Positions 63,876 to 64,000 of a DNA stretch of 64,000 nt are shown in pieces; the stretch's first letter is position 1, and every line of letters starts with the position of its first letter. Location of the stretch: the NCBI RefSeq assembly GCF_014281055.1, contig NZ_JACRSE010000003.1:516335-580334 (forward strand). Direction: 5' to 3'. The translations under genes were made by a program, and so were the position numbers. Source of the DNA: Fluviispira vulneris (GTDB lineage Bacteria; Bdellovibrionota_B; Oligoflexia; Silvanigrellales; Silvanigrellaceae). The notes beneath the pieces were generated by a model. It saw only the letters and a program-made list of their open reading frames with translations, was not told where the DNA came from and did no database searches.

Positions 63876-64000
63876 GTGCGCCGTGCAAAGGGCGATAGGT
63901 TTGGTGGTGTAAGTCCACACAACGAAGGAATAACGTAACCACGTTGTAGCGAACATTGAGTGTAATTTAGTGATGAATTGCACTAAGCGTATGGAGCGAA
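63876..64000 (+). mobile_element. Probable 5' end of a group II intron (runs off the window)
   Basis: GTGCGCC (63876-63882) matches the GUGYG 5' consensus of group II introns. It is followed by a GC-stem/loop (GCGCC-GTGCAAA-GGGC), GGTGGTGTAAGTCCACAC and several GNRA-type or -GCGAA- loops (GTAGCGAAC, GGAGCGAA), in the style of domain I. G+C content is clearly higher than in surrounding DNA, and no plus-strand gene is present. An alternative is a continuation of the tnpB-associated RNA. The intron-encoded reverse transcriptase would lie beyond 64000. Confidence 0.5.

Noticed and set aside
63750..63938. Plus-strand open frame running from the tnpB end into the G+C-rich segment
   Set aside because: It is in a different frame from tnpB, crosses the hairpin and has no coding character; likewise the minus-strand frame in the last 150 bp looks like an accidental reading of a structured RNA.
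1..64000. CRISPR arrays or known defence systems
   Set aside because: No regularly spaced direct repeats and no cas, restriction-modification or toxin-antitoxin pair could be recognised. The macrodomain-like gene lacks a DarT partner.

Overview
The window is AT-rich (roughly one third G+C by eye, not computed). It comes from a Gram-negative, flagellated bacterium: there are several lipoproteins with lipoboxes, a MotA/MotB stator pair, a PilZ protein, a CpoB-like periplasmic protein, TsaD, TcdA and a one-piece tmRNA. The mix (low G+C, methylcitrate cycle, ABCC-type exporter, large NRPS/PKS operon, several mobile elements) would fit the Oligoflexia/Silvanigrellales side of Bdellovibrionota. That placement is an impression, not a measurement.

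Region 1 (1-20341, minus strand) is one seven-gene biosynthetic operon, mostly with overlapping start and stop codons. It encodes an NRPS module (C-A-T), a PKS module (KS-AT-KR-ACP) and a two-module NRPS (C-A-T-C-A-T), followed by an SbnA/cysteine-synthase-like PLP enzyme, an ATP-grasp/argininosuccinate-lyase fusion, a SAM methyltransferase and an unknown protein. The last adenylation domain is interrupted between core motifs A8 and A9 by a GNAT-family acetyltransferase domain. No thioesterase or reductase release domain is present. Colinear reading predicts a short peptide-ketide-dipeptide built partly from a non-proteinogenic amino acid made by the PLP and ATP-grasp/lyase enzymes. This is the best candidate for an undescribed system in the window.

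Region 2 (20342-28254) holds a lipoprotein, tcdA, a parA/parB-like pair with a small membrane protein, a DUF423 protein and an APC permease. Three copies of the palindrome TGATGTGnnnnCACATCA lie around and inside the par genes, one of them at the centre of a perfect 52-nt palindrome. They are candidate centromere or operator sites.

Region 3 (28361-33552) is a methylcitrate-cycle locus: prpBD on the minus strand, divergent from prpC on the plus strand. A cobalamin riboswitch lies in the prpC leader, which suggests that B12 supply chooses between the methylcitrate and methylmalonyl-CoA routes. A macrodomain-like protein, a membrane protein and a tRNA with anticodon CAT follow.

Region 4 (33709-37774) has an IS3-family element with a -1 frameshift site, then a cupin / alpha-oxoamine synthase / small sensor-like trio preceded by a 34-nt palindrome.

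Region 5 (37774-53044) is mostly single genes: topoisomerase III, several lipoproteins, an inositol-monophosphatase-family enzyme, two aldehyde dehydrogenases, tmRNA, a divergent SDR/LysR pair, a frameshifted GNAT gene, glyoxalase I, two related secreted proteins and an M15 peptidase.

Region 6 (53454-61658) has a full-length ABCC-like exporter, tsaD, cpoB-like, motAB and a PilZ protein. Region 7 (61732-64000) is a mobile-element hotspot. A truncated gene is followed by a structured-RNA segment, an IS200/IS605 element (tnpA plus a tnpB with a displaced RuvC-II glutamate) and what looks like the 5' end of a group II intron running off the window.
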